A stretch of 64,000 bases of DNA from Brasenia schreberi. Its lineage: Eukaryota; Streptophyta; Magnoliopsida; Nymphaeales; Cabombaceae. Shown one piece after another: positions 61,538-64,000 of this stretch. Location of the stretch: positions 9,980,501 to 10,044,500 of the forward strand of contig JAYKKT010000074.1 in the NCBI GenBank assembly GCA_036023115.1, given 5' to 3'. Both the position numbers and the translations under genes were made by a program. The stretch's first letter is position 1, and each line of letters starts with the position of its first letter. The notes under the pieces are model-generated. The model did not search any database. It worked only from the letters and a program-made list of their open reading frames with translations, and had not been told where the DNA came from.

Positions 61538-62184
61538 CGATTTCAATTTGTCTAGAACCAGACATCAAAACTAAATGAGGACTCCACTGATTTTATTTTG
61601 GAACTTTGGAGAGGATCCATTTAAAAGCTTTCAAGTTGGAGAACCTCATGAGATCGATACCCATTGTGAGTATTTAATTCGTATTTTACTAACGCCAGTT
61701 TGAGAATTGGACCCAAATAAGAATTTACCTCATGTGATGCTGGAGTAGGAAGAATGTTCCCTTCCAAAGTGAAGGCCCTTCTCAGTCCCAAGAGAGAGCT
61801 TGTCAAATTATAATATTTTATATTACGCGCGTTCGTTATGTAAGATCTTCACCGTGCATCTTTAAAGTCCTCGCTTGGTGGATACATAACTGGGATTCCA
61901 CTCCTGTGAGAAAATCCCTCAGCATAATTTTCAAGTCATATTGTATGGCTGAGATTTAATATGATCTATGAGGATGCTCGTATGACGATCCTATGCTTGA
62001 CAGTTTTAGCTCTACTATATTAGCAATCGAACTTTAGGCTTAGCTTCTTAATGTATATAGAATTTGTGGACAACAGCTCGGAATGCAGAAGCGACCCTCA
62101 AAAGGTCCACTAGCCACTTAAGTATGGTCCTCCTTTTCTTTTGGATAATCATATTGGAGTTATGTAGAACCTTGAGATCATAGT

Positions 62185-62199
62185 GTGTGTATGTGTGTG

Positions 62200-62291
<92 letters not shown>
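62185..62291. repeat. Compound (GT)n(TA)n(GA)n microsatellite
   Basis: GTGT words, then a TA block from about 62207 to 62252, then GA to 62291. Confidence 0.95.
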
Positions 62292-62294
<3 letters not shown>

Positions 62295-62983
62295 GATCTT
62301 ACCTACCATTGACAGACTCACTCATGTTTAATTATTATTTTTGAAACCATATGTTTTTTTGAAAACCATTAAATTCTTTTTCATTACACTCTTACCATTG
62401 AAAAGCAACGAGCAATGTCAAAGGTATCCATGATATATACATATGATGTAGAATCTTGCGAACCAAAAGGAGAAATAGTGTGTATGTGCATGTGCATGTG
62501 AGTTTTAATCCTGCTTTATAATAAACATGATGGATCACAGATCTCAAATCCGATCTAAACAATACATCTCTTTGCCCATAACCGTTCCCACATAGGAACC
62601 ATTTGAATGTTAAATCAAAACTTTTCATACAAAAATAGACCGAAAACAATTTTCAAACTCAAGCCCACCTCCGATCAGTCGTGCATGTGCATGCGCATGT
62701 GCAGTCATGCATGTCCTCCCCAAGCTCTTTAAACTAAGGTTCTTCAGCTACCATCAATTTAAAAGGACATGTGAGATTCTTCTATTCATCAATATAGGAC
62801 TCAACTTTTGTCTCATTGTCTTCACATGCATATAAGTCCCTCATATGTGACTTTAACACTTTAAGACTTTAACATATATCAAAATACATCAAATAAAGAT
62901 GTAAAAATACATAACAAGAATTAAATACAATTAATGCACATGAGTGTAATTAACTCAATTATTAATTAATATTAATTCTAACA
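62292..62983 (-). repeat. 3' LTR of a second Copia element (left boundary uncertain)
   Basis: On the minus strand it starts TGTTAGAATTAATATTAAT at 62983, directly after a purine-rich TATAGGGAAT that serves as polypurine tract for the element on its right. The left end of the LTR was not located. Confidence 0.55.
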
Positions 62984-64000
62984 ATTCCCTATAAAGTCTT
63001 AAAGTGTAAAGTGCCTTACCGAACCAATCATCATATTATGATTTCAGTAATGATATCTTTCGGTTTGAACCGCTATCTAACTTATCTAATATTACTCTTA
63101 TAGAAACTAGGTAAATATACGTCTTGAACATAAACCTTAGGCATAAAGGTGTCTATTAGTAACAACATAATAAAACATATGGTATGATCTATAGAGTTGA
63201 TGCATTATATCATAATTGATTCTAAGGAACAACTCAATTCTACTATTTCGGCATCACAATATCAATCACTTAGCTTGGTATCTACAAAGATATACTACTA
63301 GCATCCTGCCCTAAGACTTAACCGCATTCTGAGAATAATATATTATTAACTTGCAGTCATTTAAGTTTATATGAGACAAACACACAAATATTAGTATCAC
63401 AAAAAAATAAGTATTATCCTATTCACTCAACAACTTGTTATTACCATATTTAATCTACTTCGTAGGATCTCCACTCAATTAGGTTGGGTTACAACTATTT
63501 GTTAAAAACTTATGGGTTTAGACTCATTCCTAACCAAGATTTCTCGACTAGTACTACTACTAAACTCTTAGTCAAATGATCAACTATATTATCTTTAGAT
63601 CGAACAATATCAATAGCCATAACCGTATGATACAAGAGCTCTTATAGACATAAGTCTTACTTTAATGTGTCTCCTTTGCTTTTGATTATACTTAAAACAA
63701 CTTATCTTAGCAATGATAGTCATGTTATTATAGTATATTGAAATTATAAGAATTAATTAAGTTGACTATAAATCTCTTAAGCAATTATGCTTCCAATCCA
63801 TTTTCATTCAAAGTACATAATTTTGCCTTAAACATAATACAAGTTAATATAATTTATTTTTTAGATTTCTAAGTAACATCGTCATCACAAAAAACACATA
63901 TCTAATGACCCTATTACTCGTAGAGTTCTTTGCAATCTAGCTAAAACCACTATATCCTTAAAAAATAAAAAATATTTACCGTAATACATCTTAATGAAAA
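62984..64000 (-). pseudogene. Copia RNase H region remnant, second element, running off the window
   Basis: The minus-strand translation shows AIDIVRSKDNIVDHLTKSL near 63550-63625, YNQKQRRHIKVR near 63660-63700, and a WKSKKQ-like stretch followed by AKLCTLNENGLEA near 63790-63880. This is the Copia order at the RNase H end of pol (compare YVRSKDNLADPLTKGL). Many stops and shifts are present. It is a different family from the one at 21817-31672, since the LTR start differs. Confidence 0.7.

Overview
This is nuclear DNA of a flowering plant. The evidence is split genes with GT-AG introns, several plant-specific families (PINOID-type AGC kinase, NPF transporter, PLS-class PPR protein, TAXIMIN-like peptide, glycine-rich cell-wall protein), Copia and Gypsy LTR retrotransposons, RTE-like LINE 3' ends, tRNA-derived SINE-like repeats, and very many TA and GA/CT microsatellites. 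I cannot fix the lineage from sequence alone.

Layout. 263-653 (+): last two exons of a TPR protein that enters from outside the window. 6822-10646 (+): a PINOID-like AGCVIII kinase in two exons with a 2.5 kb intron. 10.7-21.8 kb: no convincing gene; it holds SINE and LINE fragments, two small inverted-repeat elements, a tRNA-like sequence and an isolated palindromic double G-box. 21817-31672: an old minus-strand Copia element carrying a truncated plus-strand Gypsy element inside its reverse transcriptase. 32083-35885 (+): an NPF5/PTR-type transporter locus that looks like a pseudogene. 38834-39265 (+): a secreted glycine-rich protein. 42360-44216 (+): a PPR reading frame broken by one in-frame TGA. 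46346-46776 (-): a two-exon, 73-residue TAXIMIN-like peptide gene. 47363-59021 (-): a complete 18-exon GBA2-type (GH116) glucosylceramidase gene, rebuilt here exon by exon to 974 residues. 59.4-64 kb: AT-rich DNA with a relict Copia LTR and the 3' part of another minus-strand Copia element.

The genes do not form an operon-like or obviously co-functional set; this is ordinary plant gene order with repeats between genes. Intact by reading frame: the PINOID-like, glycine-rich, TAXIMIN-like and GBA2 genes, plus the visible part of the TPR gene. Broken: the NPF and PPR loci and all transposon ORFs.

I found no convincing undescribed system. The most useful new observations are two tRNA-derived SINE-like families with several copies, a 781-bp terminal-inverted-repeat element with an exact 8-9 bp target duplication inside a GBA2 intron, a 163-bp hAT-type MITE with an exact 8-bp target duplication, a GC-AG intron in GBA2, an acidic/tyrosine-rich insertion in the PINOID-like kinase, and a short GC-rich ORF divergent from GBA2.
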